In this document: positions 40,672 through 51,252 of the stretch, piece after piece
Numbering within the stretch: position 1 is the first letter of the stretch
Layout: every line of letters begins with the position of its first letter
NCBI RefSeq assembly: GCF_001704415.2
Contig: NC_030822.1
Span: 56,041,345-56,105,344 of the forward strand
Direction of reading: 5' to 3'
From: Capra hircus
Taxonomy: Eukaryota; Chordata; Mammalia; Artiodactyla; Bovidae
Length of the DNA: 64,000 nt
Program-made: the position numbers and the translations under genes
Notes under the pieces: model-generated
What the model was told of the DNA's origin: nothing
What the model saw: only the letters and a program-made list of their open reading frames with translations
Database searches by the model: none

Positions 40672-42682
40672 AAAGCTTATTTCCAGGAGACCCCTTGTGG
40701 TCTTGGGGTAAGAGCCACTTGTCCTCTGACAGAGGCTAGCCTCAGAAAACTGCATTTTTAAAGATTTTCTGGTATTGACCTTCGGCAAACCGCCTGCCCA
40801 TGGCTCATCTCCCTTCTTTGTCCTCTTGGCTCCAGTTCATGGGGCTCAGCCTGGGCGTGTTCTGCTAACCAGGACTCCTGCTGTGGCCACGCTCCCATCC
40901 TGCATTTGCTGGACAGCTGGGTCTAGTGTCCTCCGTCTGCTTTCGCAGCCCCTGATGCCAGTCCGGCCCCTCTGTTGCCTTTGCTGCTGCCCCCTCATGG
41001 CCTCAGCCACCTCCCAGCTGAGGCAGGTGTCCCCACCTCACTCTGTGTTGTCCTTTTTCCCAAGCAGCTACAAGGTCAAGCAGCAAAGAAGCCAGGGAAG
41101 CCAGAAGGAGATCAGCCACACCCCTAGTCTCTGGGTCCAATTTCAAGTTTAATTCAATGCAATGGATATTTATAGAGCGTCTAACACCACAAGGCTCAGA
41201 ACCTGTAAGTGAGTGTGTATGTGTATGTGTGTGTGTGTGTGTTAAGGGATTCTCTGAGGGGATAGATGGAGACTTACCTTTGTTGGTTCAACTCATATCT
41301 TTCAAAAAATGAAATTCAGGACTCCTTTGAATGTTCTGTAGAACACACTGCAGCCAGCCAATACTGACCGATAGATGAACTGAGTTTTTGAATCCCAGGG
41401 CTTTCTCGCAAGTTGGGTCCCCAGGGTCGGTAGGAAACCCTACCCCAGCAGACTCCAGCTGCTCCAAATCTCTCCACTAAGCCTTGGCTTTGCCTCCTGT
41501 GGCTCACTGGCTGAGAGCTGGTAGTAATCAGGATAAGTCTGCAATTAACAAGGTCTCCCTCCTGGTCTAACCTTAAGAAGGACAGAGACAGCCAGCGCGC
41601 AGCCTGCCCTCGCCGCCTCCGCAGTGCTGTTTGTTAGCCTCACAGATTATTATTAGAGGCGCCGCAAAGCTAATCACCTCCCTGGTGGACACCCCGCCTC
41701 CCCCTGCCTCCCCCGGCTCCTGCTCCTACATCGTCTGCGTTTGACCTGACATCCCTGGGCTCCCAGGCTGCCTGCTGGCAGCTCCCAGGGAGGAGCAGAG
41801 GTGAGCCCACCTGGGCAGGCTTGCAGGATCATCTCCTCCAGGAGGATGACCTTTGCCTGGAGCCCCCAAGGACCGGGGCTGGGGACATAGAGGGGTGGGG
41901 AGGAAAGGGAAAGGAGGAAGGAGAGGGAGGAGGGATTTTGGAGAAATGCTGTAAGCTGGAAATGCCTTGGCACTTATTCATCTCTGGTTAAGCCCTTGTT
42001 AGTACATCCAGAGGGATACGCACAGGCAAAGGCAGGAAGACCAGGCGACGGCCGTCTCCCCTCCCACAGATCAATGTTGGGTAATGGAGGAAGGTTATTA
42101 GCAATTCTCTCCTTCCCCCAAAGACTGCAGAAGAGAAAAACAAACTTCAGTTCCAGCAGAAGAAATTTAAGTAACCCAGGGGAACGACTTCCTCGTTGTG
42201 AGGAGGATTTGCATCCCTAGATAATTTCCATGCCTCCTTCTGCAGCCCAGCGAGCCCTCACCAGTTTCCACCTGGCTTTTCCCTTGCTCGGACCTCCTGG
42301 GTGGCCTCCAGTGGGTGAGAGGAAGTCCAGAGGCAGGAACTTAAATCTGATATAGCCATGCCCTTGTCATTCATTGTCACTTCAGGGCACTCTTTTAGCC
42401 TATCTAATCCCCACCATTCCTGCAAAGCCAGCTCAGGATCACTCCAGCGTTCTTCTGGCCTCAAGCTCATCTGCCCCCCAGCCTTGTCCCCGGGGTAGGA
42501 CCCATGCCTCACACATCTCTAAGCCTCCTCCCTCCTAAGAGCAGTATCTCACACAGAGAACGTGATCAACAGATACATGTGCTTAATATGAGGGTCAGTG
42601 TGAGTCCTGGTGTTCTGGTCATTTGTAGGATGTTATAGAGTTTTAGAATCACATGGAAGGAGAGCAAGAAAGGGAATGATCA
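40672..42682. other. unique block, no gene seen
   Basis: About 2 kb without ruminant repeats. A GT repeat lies at 41211-41243. A CpG-richer patch with AT-rich homeodomain-type motifs lies at 41590-41720. A 125-codon plus frame (40775-41152) shows no domain. Confidence 0.45.
41211..41243. repeat. GT microsatellite
   Basis: GTGAGTGTGTATGTGTATGT followed by an uninterrupted GT run. Simple repeat. Confidence 0.9.
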
Positions 42683-43205
42683 ATCAGTGACAGGACTTTA
42701 TTACCTCACATCTTCCTTGTGACCACCCTATTGGGTAGGCATTATTATTCCCATTGATGGGCTTCCTTGATAGGTCAGTTGGTAAAGAATCTGCCTGCAA
42801 TGCAGAAGACCCCAGTTCAATTCCTGGGTCAGGGAGATCCACTGGAAAGGGGATAGGCTACCCACTCCAGTATTCTTAGGCTTCCCTTGTGGCTCAGCTG
42901 GTAAAGAATCCACCTGCAATGCAGGAGACCTGGATTAGACCCCTGGATTGGGAAGATCCCGTGGAGAAGGGAAAAGCTACCCACTCCAGTATCCTGGCCT
43001 GGAAAATTCCCTGGACTGTATAGTCCATGGGGTCGCAGAGTCCGACTCAACTGAGCAACTTTCACTTTCAATTTCGCTTTGATGTATTTGCAAACTGAGG
43101 CTTAGAGAGGTAATTTGCCCAGGGCCATATAGCCAGTAAGAAACAGAGTTCTGGAATATGAATTGAGGCCTAACCCAAAAGCCTAAATTTCCTTCACTAT
43201 GGGAT
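42683..43205 (-). repeat. MIR SINE split by a tandem-headed Bov-tA
   Basis: Left part: TTATTACCTCACATCTTCC, GGGTAGGCATTATTATTCCC. Right part: GCAAACTGAGGCTTAGAGAGG, TTGCCCAGGGCCATATAGCC. The SINE lies between them. Confidence 0.8.
42757..43072 (+). mobile_element. Bov-tA SINE with two tRNA-like heads
   Basis: First head GGGCTTCCTTGATAGGTCAG to ACTCCAGTATTCTTA, second head GGCTTCCCTTGTGGCTCAGC onward, then the BovA tail CAACTGAGCAACTTTCAC. It interrupts a MIR. Confidence 0.95.
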
Positions 43206-43223
43206 AGTCAAAATCCCTTAGAT

Positions 43224-43437
43224 GTGAGGTCAACTTGACCTTGTTGTTGTTTGTGCCTGAGTCTTTGCAACCCCATGATCTATAGCCCATTAGGCTGCTC
43301 TGTCCATGAGATTTACCAGGGAAGAATACTGGAGTGGGTTGCCATTTCCTTCTCCAGGGGATCTTCCGACCCAAGGATCGAGCTGGGGTCTTCTGCATCA
43401 GGCAGATTCTTTACCACTGAGCCACCGAGAAAGCCCT
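43224..43437 (-). mobile_element. Bov-tA SINE
   Basis: Reverse complement from TTTGTGCCTGAGTCTTTGC through CTCCAGGGGATCTTCC to CACTGAGCCACCGAGAAAGCC. Slightly shortened at the 3' side. Confidence 0.9.
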
Positions 43438-43574
43438 GACTTCACCTTGCCTCCTATTACCGAACTCACACAGGATTTACAAAAAGGTGAAACAAGTGAG
43501 ATATCACATTTCATATCACATCCATAGCATCACCAGCCCTTTGGAAGAATCCCATTTCAGTTAGTGATTTCTCA

Positions 43575-43696
43575 AAGTGAAAGGTACTCACTAATTCAAC
43601 AAATGTTCAGTAAGTAAACTGAGTGCATATGATGTGCCAGGTTCTGCTGCAGGTGCCAGGAATACAGCAGTGAACAAGACAGATAAAATGCCCTAC
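43575..43696 (+). repeat. ancient repeat, split by L1
   Basis: AATTCAACAAATGTTCAGTAAG, TATGATGTGCCAGG and AATACAGCAGTGAACAAGACAG belong to a common mammal-wide repeat (L2/MIR-like). It resumes at about 45100 with CCCCTGCTCTCATGGAGCTTCC after the L1. Confidence 0.5.
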
Positions 43697-45099
43697 TCTC
43701 TCAATAACAACAAAACAAATAACCTGATTAAAAAATGGGCGAAGAACTTGAATAGAAATTTCTTCAAAGAGGAAATACAAATGGCCAATAAGCACATGAA
43801 AAGATGCTCAACATCACTAATCATTAGGGAAATGCAAATCAAAACCACAATGAGAAATCACTTTACGCCCATTAGGATGGCTATTACCAAATAAACCAAC
43901 CAACAAACAAAAACAGATGAGGATGTGGAGAAATTATAACCTTTGTGTCCTGCTGGTGGGAATGTAAAATGGTACAACCCCTACAGAACGCAGTGTGGCA
44001 GTTCCTCAAAAATTAAAAATAGAATTGTCGCTGAGCCCACGCCTGCACTACTTGCCACAGGACAGGCCGATAAATTGAGAGATAAATTTGGGGGCAGGGA
44101 ATAGCGACTTTATTTGCAAATCCAGCAGACAGAGAAGATGATGGACTAGCACCCCCAAACACCATCTCACCTGAGTCAGAATTCAGGCTTCTTTTATACT
44201 ACAAGGGTAGGGGGTGTGGTTGGTGGGTGACAATTTCTTGGTGCCAGAATCCTTTGTTCTTACAGCTATCCATGTCGATCTGGTCATAACGTTCCTCAGT
44301 CAAGACAAATGTTATTCTCTCTTCTGCAACTTTTTGTCTCTGTATGAATGAGAAAGGGTTATACCTTTCAAGGTCAGAGCCCTGAGAATAGGCTGCCCTG
44401 AATATTTCAGGCTATAGGTAACATTCTTTTACAAAGGTGCAGAGCCAGCATGACTAAGCAGAGCAACAAAGCACAAGGGTTAGAGCTAAAGCAACAAATC
44501 CAACATGGAGTCAGGTTTGTTCTGTTACCGAATCATCGTATGATCCATCAATTCCACTTCTGGGTATTTATCCAAAAGAATTGAAAGCAGACTCTTGAAG
44601 AGATATTTGCATATGCATGCTCACAGCAGTATTATTCACAAGAGCCAAGAGGTGGAAGCAACCCAAGTGTCCATCCAACTGTAAACAAACAAAATGTGTG
44701 GAATTTACATACAATGGAGTATTATTCACTCCTAAAAAGGAAGGAAACTATGATTCGTGCTACAATATGGATGACCCTTGAGAATGTTATGCTAAGTGAA
44801 ATAAGCAAGTCACAAAAAGTCAAATACTGTATGATTATACTTACATGAGGCACCTAGAGTAGTCAACTTCATAGAGACAGAAAGTAGAGTGATGCATGCC
44901 TGGGGCTGGGGGAGGAGGGCTGCAGAGTTACTGCTTAATGGATCCAGAGCATCAATCTTACCAGATGAAAAACTTCTAAAGATTGGTTGTGCCACAGCGT
45001 GAATATATTTGACACTACTAAACTGTACACTTAGGGACAGTAAAGACTGTAAATTTTACGTGTCTTTTACATAATTTAAAATTTAAAAACAGTATTTTA
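43697..45099 (+). mobile_element. L1 3' part, interrupted by an LTR
   Basis: AATGGGCGAAGAACTTGAATAG, AATCAAAACCACAATGAG, and after the LTR CATCAATTCCACTTCTGGG and GGTGGAAGCAACCCAAGTG are sense L1 ORF2 and 3' UTR. 5' truncated and decayed. Confidence 0.85.
44026..44529 (-). mobile_element. solo LTR of an endogenous retrovirus
   Basis: About 504 bp inserted in L1. Read on the minus strand it has a TATA element (AGTATAAAAG, plus 44190-44199), a downstream AATAAA signal (plus 44109-44114) and ends CAGCGACA. The start is a mutated TGTAACAG. GAAT on both sides (44022-44025 and 44530-44533) is a 4-bp target duplication, typical of gammaretrovirus-like (class I) elements. No internal genes are present, consistent with LTR-LTR recombination. 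Confidence 0.75.
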
Positions 45100-45291
45100 A
45101 AGAAATCCCCTGCTCTCATGGAGCTTCCATTCCTGCACTGAGTGCATGTCCTGCTGACTTTCTCCTCCCAGACCTCTCCCTTCCTTTCCCCTTCCATGAG
45201 TGGGAGGGGTCAGGCAGGAAGTTAAACAGCCATCAAGGTTCAGAGCCCTGCCCTGCACACTCACACGTGATACCTCCACTTTCTTTGTGTT

Positions 45292-45510
45292 CACACGTGC
45301 TAAGTCACTTCAGTCATGTCCTACTCTTTGCCACCCTATGGACTGTAGCCCACCAGGCTCCTCTGTCCATGGGATTCTCACAGCAAGAATACTGGAACGG
45401 GTTGCAATGCCCTCCTCCAAGGGATCTTCCCAACCCAGGGATAGAGCCCTCGTCTCTGAAGTCTCCTGGGTTGGCAGGCGAGTTCTTTACCACTAGCGCC
45501 ACCAGGTCTC
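45292..45510 (-). mobile_element. Bov-tA SINE
   Basis: Reverse complement from GTGCTAAGTCACTTCAGTC to CACTAGCGCCACCAGG. Full length with minor divergence. Confidence 0.95.
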
Positions 45511-46639
45511 AACAGACTGGAAGGGTCAGGCCAGCTCCTCTCCTGACCCCCTGTTGTTTGCTCACTCTCACTGGTGACCCCTGGAGGAGAGTTATCACAG
45601 CCAGTTATCACCTCCACTATCCTGGAGGATAGTGGTCATCACAGCCCCGCTGGAGGCTCCTTGAAGGCACAGCTCGAGTTCACCTCTGGAAACCAGAGGC
45701 CTTCTTGTTCTCACACCTCCAGACTCTTGGGGCCAGGAGTTTGTTAGCTTGTCACAATCACTCGAGGGGTGTGTATGTGTGTGTACACACACAGCGTAGG
45801 GGTGGGAAGGTGGAAGAGGAAGGGGTCCTTCCAGTAGGACCACAGATGTAGCCAGCTGCCCGCAGGCCTCCAGCAGCCTGGCCACTCTCCAGAGAGCCCA
45901 CCTGCCGCTAATTGTTTGTTGTTCTGCAGCTGAGGAAGCCTCTCCCCCAAAGTCCTCTCTGTCCAGATGTTGTCGTCGGCCAACCCCATCAGGTGGGGCC
46001 GGCCTGGGGTCTGGCTCTCGCCTGTCAGGCCTGACATCTTCAGTGGATAATGGAACACAAGGATGTGAGAGGCAGAGCAGGTGCATGCTAATGAGGAGAT
46101 CAATTTTAATTATGATTTTAATTAAACACCCGATCCAGTAGGAAATATGACAAGAACTGGGCTGGGGTTGTGCAGCCTGGAAGGAGGGAGGGCTGTGGGG
46201 GGAGGGAAGGCGCCTCAGTCATCCTCAGGATTTAAAAGAATAAAGGGCAACACTGATGGGAAATCGAGAAAAACCTGTGCCACCTGAATTTTGCACCCAG
46301 TGAGGCTTTTCCTTCAAAGAGCGCTCAGCGATCTCGACTCCCGCAGAGAAGGTATCAGCTACAAAGAGAACTCGGAGAGGGCCAGGCCTGCTCTCTGTTC
46401 ACCTGGGGAAATGGAGGCCCCAGGGGCAGGGGGATGTGACTGTCTCTCCTCTGTCCCTATAACGTGCTGTCCAGGCCTCTGATCAAGTGCTGATCACAAG
46501 CATATTCCTTACCTCCTCCCAGTTCCCATCTGCTTATATCAAGTGTCTACAAAGCAAGGGCTGTTTGTGCGATGCAAGCCCTTCAGGGGCAAAACCACGA
46601 GCGGACACAGAGAGTAGCTGATGCTCATGGTGGTCATGC
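45511..46639. other. unique block, no gene seen
   Basis: A short GT/CA microsatellite lies near 45768-45792. The 45930-46150 part combines G/C-rich sequence with a direct repeat of TTTTAATTA. Minus frames of 163 and 119 codons overlap each other and show no domain. Confidence 0.45.
46104..46124. promoter_or_regulatory. direct repeat of homeodomain-type motif
   Basis: TTTTAATTA occurs at 46104-46112 and again at 46116-46124, start-to-start 12 bp. TAATTA is the core of many homeodomain sites. Function is inference. Confidence 0.35.
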
Positions 46640-46770
46640 CTCCTCTACCGCAAAGGAATTTGGTGTCATAAAGGATCATCCCCAAACTCCACCTTCCATG
46701 CTTGAACAGTACCCAGCATGTAGTAGGCTTCCAGGAAATGATGTGCAGTGAATAATTACATGACAAAGAA
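46640..46770 (+). repeat. possible L2/MIR tail
   Basis: CAGTACCCAGCATGTAGTAGGCTTCC followed by GTGAATAATTACATGAC resembles the shared L2/MIR tail. Confidence 0.4.
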
Positions 46771-47084
46771 AGTCCCTGAAATGTAAGGAGAAGTCAGGAA
46801 TGCACCTGATTAATCAGTTATTCTCAAGTCAGGATATCAAACTTCTCAGTGCTGCTTCATGGAAGAAAGCACCATGTGCCCTAGGTGTGTGGAAGTCTGT
46901 ATGCACATTGTGTGTGCACGTTGCTATGTGTTGTGTGCTGTGTAAGTGGTGGCAGATGACAGCAGCTGGTGGGGTGAAAACCGAAGGGGCCAATGGAACT
47001 AATGCTGCAGGACTCTTGATAGCAGATAATTCAAGAACAACAGAATGGCAGAATTGCCAGAGACCCGAGCAGAACTTTTAGCAG
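46771..47084. other. unique sequence, no gene seen
   Basis: GT-rich patch near 46905-46945. A 93-codon plus frame (46800-47081) has no recognisable domain. Confidence 0.4.
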
Positions 47085-47265
47085 TGACAGAGATGTTCCA
47101 TGTCTATACTGCCTGATACACTAGTCAGTGGCCACATCTTACTATTGAGCATTTGAAATGAATTCTGTGACTGAGCACCTGAATTTTATATTCAATATCA
47201 ATTCATTTCAATTCAAATAGCCACACGTCGCCAGTGGCTACCATATTGGACAGTGCAGTTGTAGA
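47085..47265. mobile_element. hAT-like non-autonomous DNA transposon
   Basis: Same element type as at 30495. Left end ACTGCCTGATACACTAGTCAG and right end GTGGCTACCATATTGGACAG are diverged inverted termini, with CTATTGAGCATTTGAAATG inside. Confidence 0.6.
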
Positions 47266-47269
47266 TCAC

Positions 47270-47375
47270 CTAGTCAAATTCTCTCTTGGTCCAGCAGAGG
47301 AAACTGAGGCCCAGAGAAGTAGCCCTTGGACATCACCCAAGCTCATGCAATGGCCTTCACAGGCAGCGTGTTAAA
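47270..47375 (-). repeat. MIR SINE fragment
   Basis: CAGAGGAAACTGAGGCCCAGAGAAG then GGACATCACCCAAGCTCATGC is reverse-complement MIR. Confidence 0.75.
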
Positions 47376-47387
47376 ACTCCTTTCTGA

Positions 47388-47503
47388 GACTTCCCTGGCA
47401 GTGGTTAAGACTCCATACTTCCAATGCAGGAGCGTGGGTTCCATCCCTGGTTGGAGAACTAAGATCCCACATGCCTTGTGCTATGGCAAAAAAAAAAAAA
47501 AGA
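47388..47503 (+). mobile_element. CHR-2 type SINE
   Basis: GACTTCCCTGGCAGTGGTTAAG, GGTTCCATCCC, GAACTAAGATCCCACATGCC and an A run at 47490-47502. Near complete. Confidence 0.9.
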
Positions 47504-48465
47504 CTCCATCCTGTGTAGATTTCTGGGTACATAAACAGAATGCCTGTCAGGGGGTTTCACTCCTGGGAATGTTGATAGAGTCCCTTTGTAAGGCCTAAGG
47601 ACCACTGCCAAAAAGATTCTCTTCAGCTCCCCAGATAAACTTGCCAGAGAACTGGCAAGAACCCAGTAATTGCTTCTGCCTGGTCTCCATCACCACCAGT
47701 GCCCCAGCAGGCAGGGCCCATCTGGTTCTTCCCATCTAGGTAATGTGAAGTCTTCCTAGACTCTCAACTCACAGCTAAATTCTTGTCACTGGCGTGAACA
47801 GAGAAGCTGAGATTGGAAATGGTGGCAGAAGTTAATTGGGATTAGATGTGCACGTTCCACGGTTAACAAAAGCACAGATGGTCCAGAGTTACTTAAGCCA
47901 GATCATCTTCTAACTACTCTCCTCTCCTCCCTCTCTGCTTCTTCCTCACCCTACCTCCAGTGATCCGCCTCCCCAGGTGCTCTGAGAGGTATCGATTGGG
48001 CTGTTTCTCCTTCTTGCAAGCTATGACTCAATATCAGTTAAACCTTTTCCATAATAAATGAGGTCATCGCAAGAGGAACGGAGAAAACAGGGACTTCAGG
48101 CCTCACTCGGACACACCCATCAACCCCTTCTTCCCTTCCCTCGTGTCTCCTGCTGTCTGCTTCACTCCTCGAGCTGCCAGTGGAAGAGACAAAGTCAGGA
48201 GACCCAGAAATCACTACTTATAGTCAGGACACGAAGGATGTCTGCTGTCAAAACACATTTCAGACTCCCAGATTGGCAGCGACCGCAAGTCAGGGAAAAG
48301 CATTGGCTACAAATCCCCAGAGAATTCCCCCAGCCTTCCCCAAGGCCCCTCACTGTTGGGGCAATTGAATTCCAAGCGTCAAATGAACTCTGGTTCTCAG
48401 TCTGGGAGTCAGTTCACTTTCTCAGGAAAGACCAGTTCCAAATTCACTGTTTATTTCATGTAAGT
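47504..48465. other. unique sequence, no gene seen
   Basis: No repeat recognised. The 187-codon frame from 48058 ends inside the Bov-tA that follows; its non-SINE part has no recognisable domain. Confidence 0.45.
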
Positions 48466-48477
48466 AAGGGATCAAGA

Positions 48478-48697
48478 GGGCTTCCCCGGTGGCTTAGTGG
48501 TAAAGATTCCACCTTCAGTGCAGAAGACTCACCTAGACTCACCTTCCATCCCTGCATCAGGGAGATCCCCTGGAAGAGGGTATGGCTCCTACTCCAGTAT
48601 TCTTCCTGGAGAATCCCATAGACAGAGGAACCTGGCTGGCAAAGGTCCATAGGGTTGCAAAGAGTCAGACATGACTGAAGCAACTGAGCACGCACAC
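48478..48697 (+). mobile_element. Bov-tA SINE with intact duplication
   Basis: Head GGCTTCCCCGGTGGCTTAGTGG, diverged box B, BovA tail to CGCACAC. A perfect 12-bp duplication AAGGGATCAAGA flanks it (48466-48477 and 48698-48709). Confidence 0.95.
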
Positions 48698-48709
48698 AAG
48701 GGATCAAGA

Positions 48710-49391
48710 AGAACAGAAAGTTAAGCAATTTCCATCTGTGATCCAAATTGTTCTTCCAAGTCTGAGCATGTTCTCTAGCAGCTGGACCCTGGGGTGTGGT
48801 CACATTATCCTTAGACCTGACTCCAATTCGTGAGTTCAGGACTCATCCAAGCAGATCCGAGGCAGCCTCGCTGTGGACACGGCAGTCTTCCTGCAAAGGA
48901 AGGACCCTGCCTATCAGAGACCTGTTAGCAGAAACAGACAAAAATGTAGGAGACAGCCTGCTGACCTTCTGGAGCACGAGGGGAGAGAGGTGCATGCATG
49001 GCGAGAAGGCAGCGTGTGGCGGCAGGCGATGACGTCATCATCGCGCGAAGGGCCAGGGCCAGACAGAGCCAGTCACCTTGCACACTGGCCCGTCTCACTC
49101 TAAGTGGGGGTCTCCATAGAAGAAAGAAATTCTCTTTTTAAAAGAACTGACAGAGAGGTTTTACAACTCCCAATCAGCAATTCCTTTTATCTCTGTCTTA
49201 AGGAACTCCTTTCTGAGAGCAGAGTATCCAATAAAGGAACCAGTCAGTGACCCTCTGATGCCGGGGCCCAGCGCTCCTGCCTTTTCTCAATTCATTTCAG
49301 TAAAGTCATGGAGCAACTGCTCTGGGCTTTCTTCTTCTTCCCCACACCCAAGGACCTCTTCCCTTGCTAGAACAATGTCTATTTCTTTTTT
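48710..49391. other. unique sequence with a CRE-bearing CpG patch
   Basis: The 48990-49050 patch is CpG-dense. No exon defended. Frames of 76 and 78 codons overlap each other here. Confidence 0.45.
49028..49039. promoter_or_regulatory. palindromic cAMP-response element
   Basis: GATGACGTCATC contains the full CRE TGACGTCA in a 12-bp perfect palindrome, followed by CGCGCG. CREB/ATF family binding is the known role of this motif; activity here is inference. Confidence 0.45.
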
Positions 49392-49402
49392 AATAGGATT
49401 CC

Positions 49403-49591
49403 AGGCTTCCCTGGTGGCTCAGATGGTAAAGAGTCTACCTGCAATGCAGGAGACCCAGATTCATTCCCTGGGTCAGGAAGATTCCCTGGAGGAGGGCATG
49501 GCCAGTGTTTTTGCCTGGAGCATTCCACGGACACAGGAGGAAGCTACAGTCCATGAGGTTGTACACAACTTAGTGACTAACATGCACACAC
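49403..49591 (+). mobile_element. Bov-tA SINE
   Basis: GGCTTCCCTGGTGGCTCAGATGG through the BovA tail, with internal shortening. Flanks AATAGGATTCC (49392-49402) and AATAGAATTCC (49592-49602) are a duplication with one mismatch. Confidence 0.95.
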
Positions 49592-49602
49592 AATAGAATT
49601 CC

Positions 49603-50583
49603 ACTTCTGGAGAACAATGTCTCTGGAGAGCAAAGTGGGAGTGGGGCTGTGGGTGGGGAAGCAAAGGGAAGAGCAGAAATGGAAGCAAAGAAGAGGAGTG
49701 ATGGACACCGTGTCTTAACTAGCGTTCAGATTCTTGCCTGAATCAGTTTTGTCCCCAGCATTAGCCTGTCTCCGAGGGTTCTTCTGCTTTGGTCGACCTT
49801 GAGCACCCCTGAAGGTGAAGGCTAAGCTCTGGAAGACCTAGATAGCCACCCCAGCTCACTTGCATGTACTCAGTCAACTGGAGATGACGCCAGGCTCCAG
49901 ACCAGCTCCAGGTGGGCATGCTTGCCACACATCTCCAGGGTACTGCTTTCAAAGCCAAACAAACACACTGTTATTTTAAACTGCATGCCTACACAGTGCT
50001 CCTAGGAGAATCTTGGCAGGGAGACCGGCAGAGAGACGAAGATTTCAGCCTGACAGCCAGAGAGACCCACATCTTGCCCCTGACCCTGAACGAACATGTG
50101 TTTTTTGTTTTTTTTTTTTCCTGCCTGGAACTGTCTTCCCATTACCATGCTTTGCTGGCAGTTAGCAAGCCCTGACCAACACGCAAGAACTTTATTAGGA
50201 CTGATAACATCTTCCATCATCCCAGGCTTTCTGCCCAAGATCACCATATGCCCCATGGGCAAGATCCTCTTCTGCCCCTCTCCTCTGGGTGGGGCAGGTA
50301 TGAATGGAGTTGCTCCTCTCCCAAATAGAAGATGTTGCAACCAGGGCTCAGAGCTTAAGGAAAATGCTGCCAGTGAGAGAATAAATCCAAGTGGAGTCTT
50401 GACATCCTCATCTTTGAGCTTTTCTCACACCTACTGACTGCAGCAAATCCATCAACTAGTATTTAATAAGCACCTATTACAAATGAATGAGGCATCACCA
50501 GAGACTCACAGATGTGTAAGATGAGACACCCCTTCTCACTTAAAGAAATTTACACCTTTTTTTTGAGGAGATATAACCAGGGC
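49603..50583. other. unique sequence, no gene seen
   Basis: A T run lies at 50108-50119. Frames near 50002-50437 overlap on both strands. Nothing else recognised. Confidence 0.45.
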
Positions 50584-50595
50584 ACACTGGTGGCT

Positions 50596-50725
50596 GCTGC
50601 TGCTGCTAAGTCGCTTCAGTCATGTCCAACTCTGTGTGACCCCATAGATGGCAGCCCACCAGGCTCCTCCGTCCATGGGATTTTCCAGGCAAGAGTACTG
50701 GAGTGGGTTGCCATTGCCTTTTCTG
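50596..50725 (-). mobile_element. Bov-A2 SINE, one unit
   Basis: GCTGCTGCTGCTAAGTCGC block followed by the BovA unit. A perfect 12-bp duplication ACACTGGTGGCT flanks it (50584-50595 and 50726-50737). Confidence 0.9.
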
Positions 50726-50934
50726 ACACTGGTGGCTACTCAGGTGCAAACTGGGGGATCCATTCACATGGAGCACAACAAAGCTGTTCTGGGGGTGATG
50801 CCCATGCCCATGACCCCCTGACAGTGTTACTCACAACAGGAGAAGCCACCAAGAGCCATAAGAATGAGAGCAGGTGACTGTGGGGTGAAGAGGTGGAAAG
50901 CCTTCACCAAAGCCATGGGGACTGAGTGTAGCTT

Positions 50935-51037
50935 GAAAGTGAAAGAAAATGAAAGTGAAGTCGCTCAGTCGTGTCCGACTCTTTGCGACCCCATGGACAC
51001 CAGGCTCCTCCGTCCATGGGATTTTCTAGGCAAGAGT
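50935..51037 (-). mobile_element. Bov-A2 SINE, short copy
   Basis: GAAAGTGAAGTCGCTCAGTCG block and a shortened BovA unit. A perfect 10-bp duplication AGTGTAGCTT flanks it (50925-50934 and 51038-51047). Confidence 0.9.
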
Positions 51038-51252
51038 AGTGTAGCTTAGAAGGTTGATTTGGGATGATTTAGTTGAATTGGAAGGAGATGGGTGCAGAAG
51101 ACATTGCAGTGAGTAAAATCCCCTGAGACAGGAGATCTGGTTAGAAAAACCCAGAAAGAGTTCAAGAGCCACTGAAAAGAACCATTGGCTAGAAAGAAGA
51201 GCTTATGCAAAACCTGTTTGCAAATGTAAACTGAGGGCCAAACAACCACTAC

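Noticed and set aside
48058..48621. 187-codon plus-strand frame as a gene
   Set aside because: Its C-terminal part is Bov-tA sequence and the upstream part has no recognisable domain or splice context.
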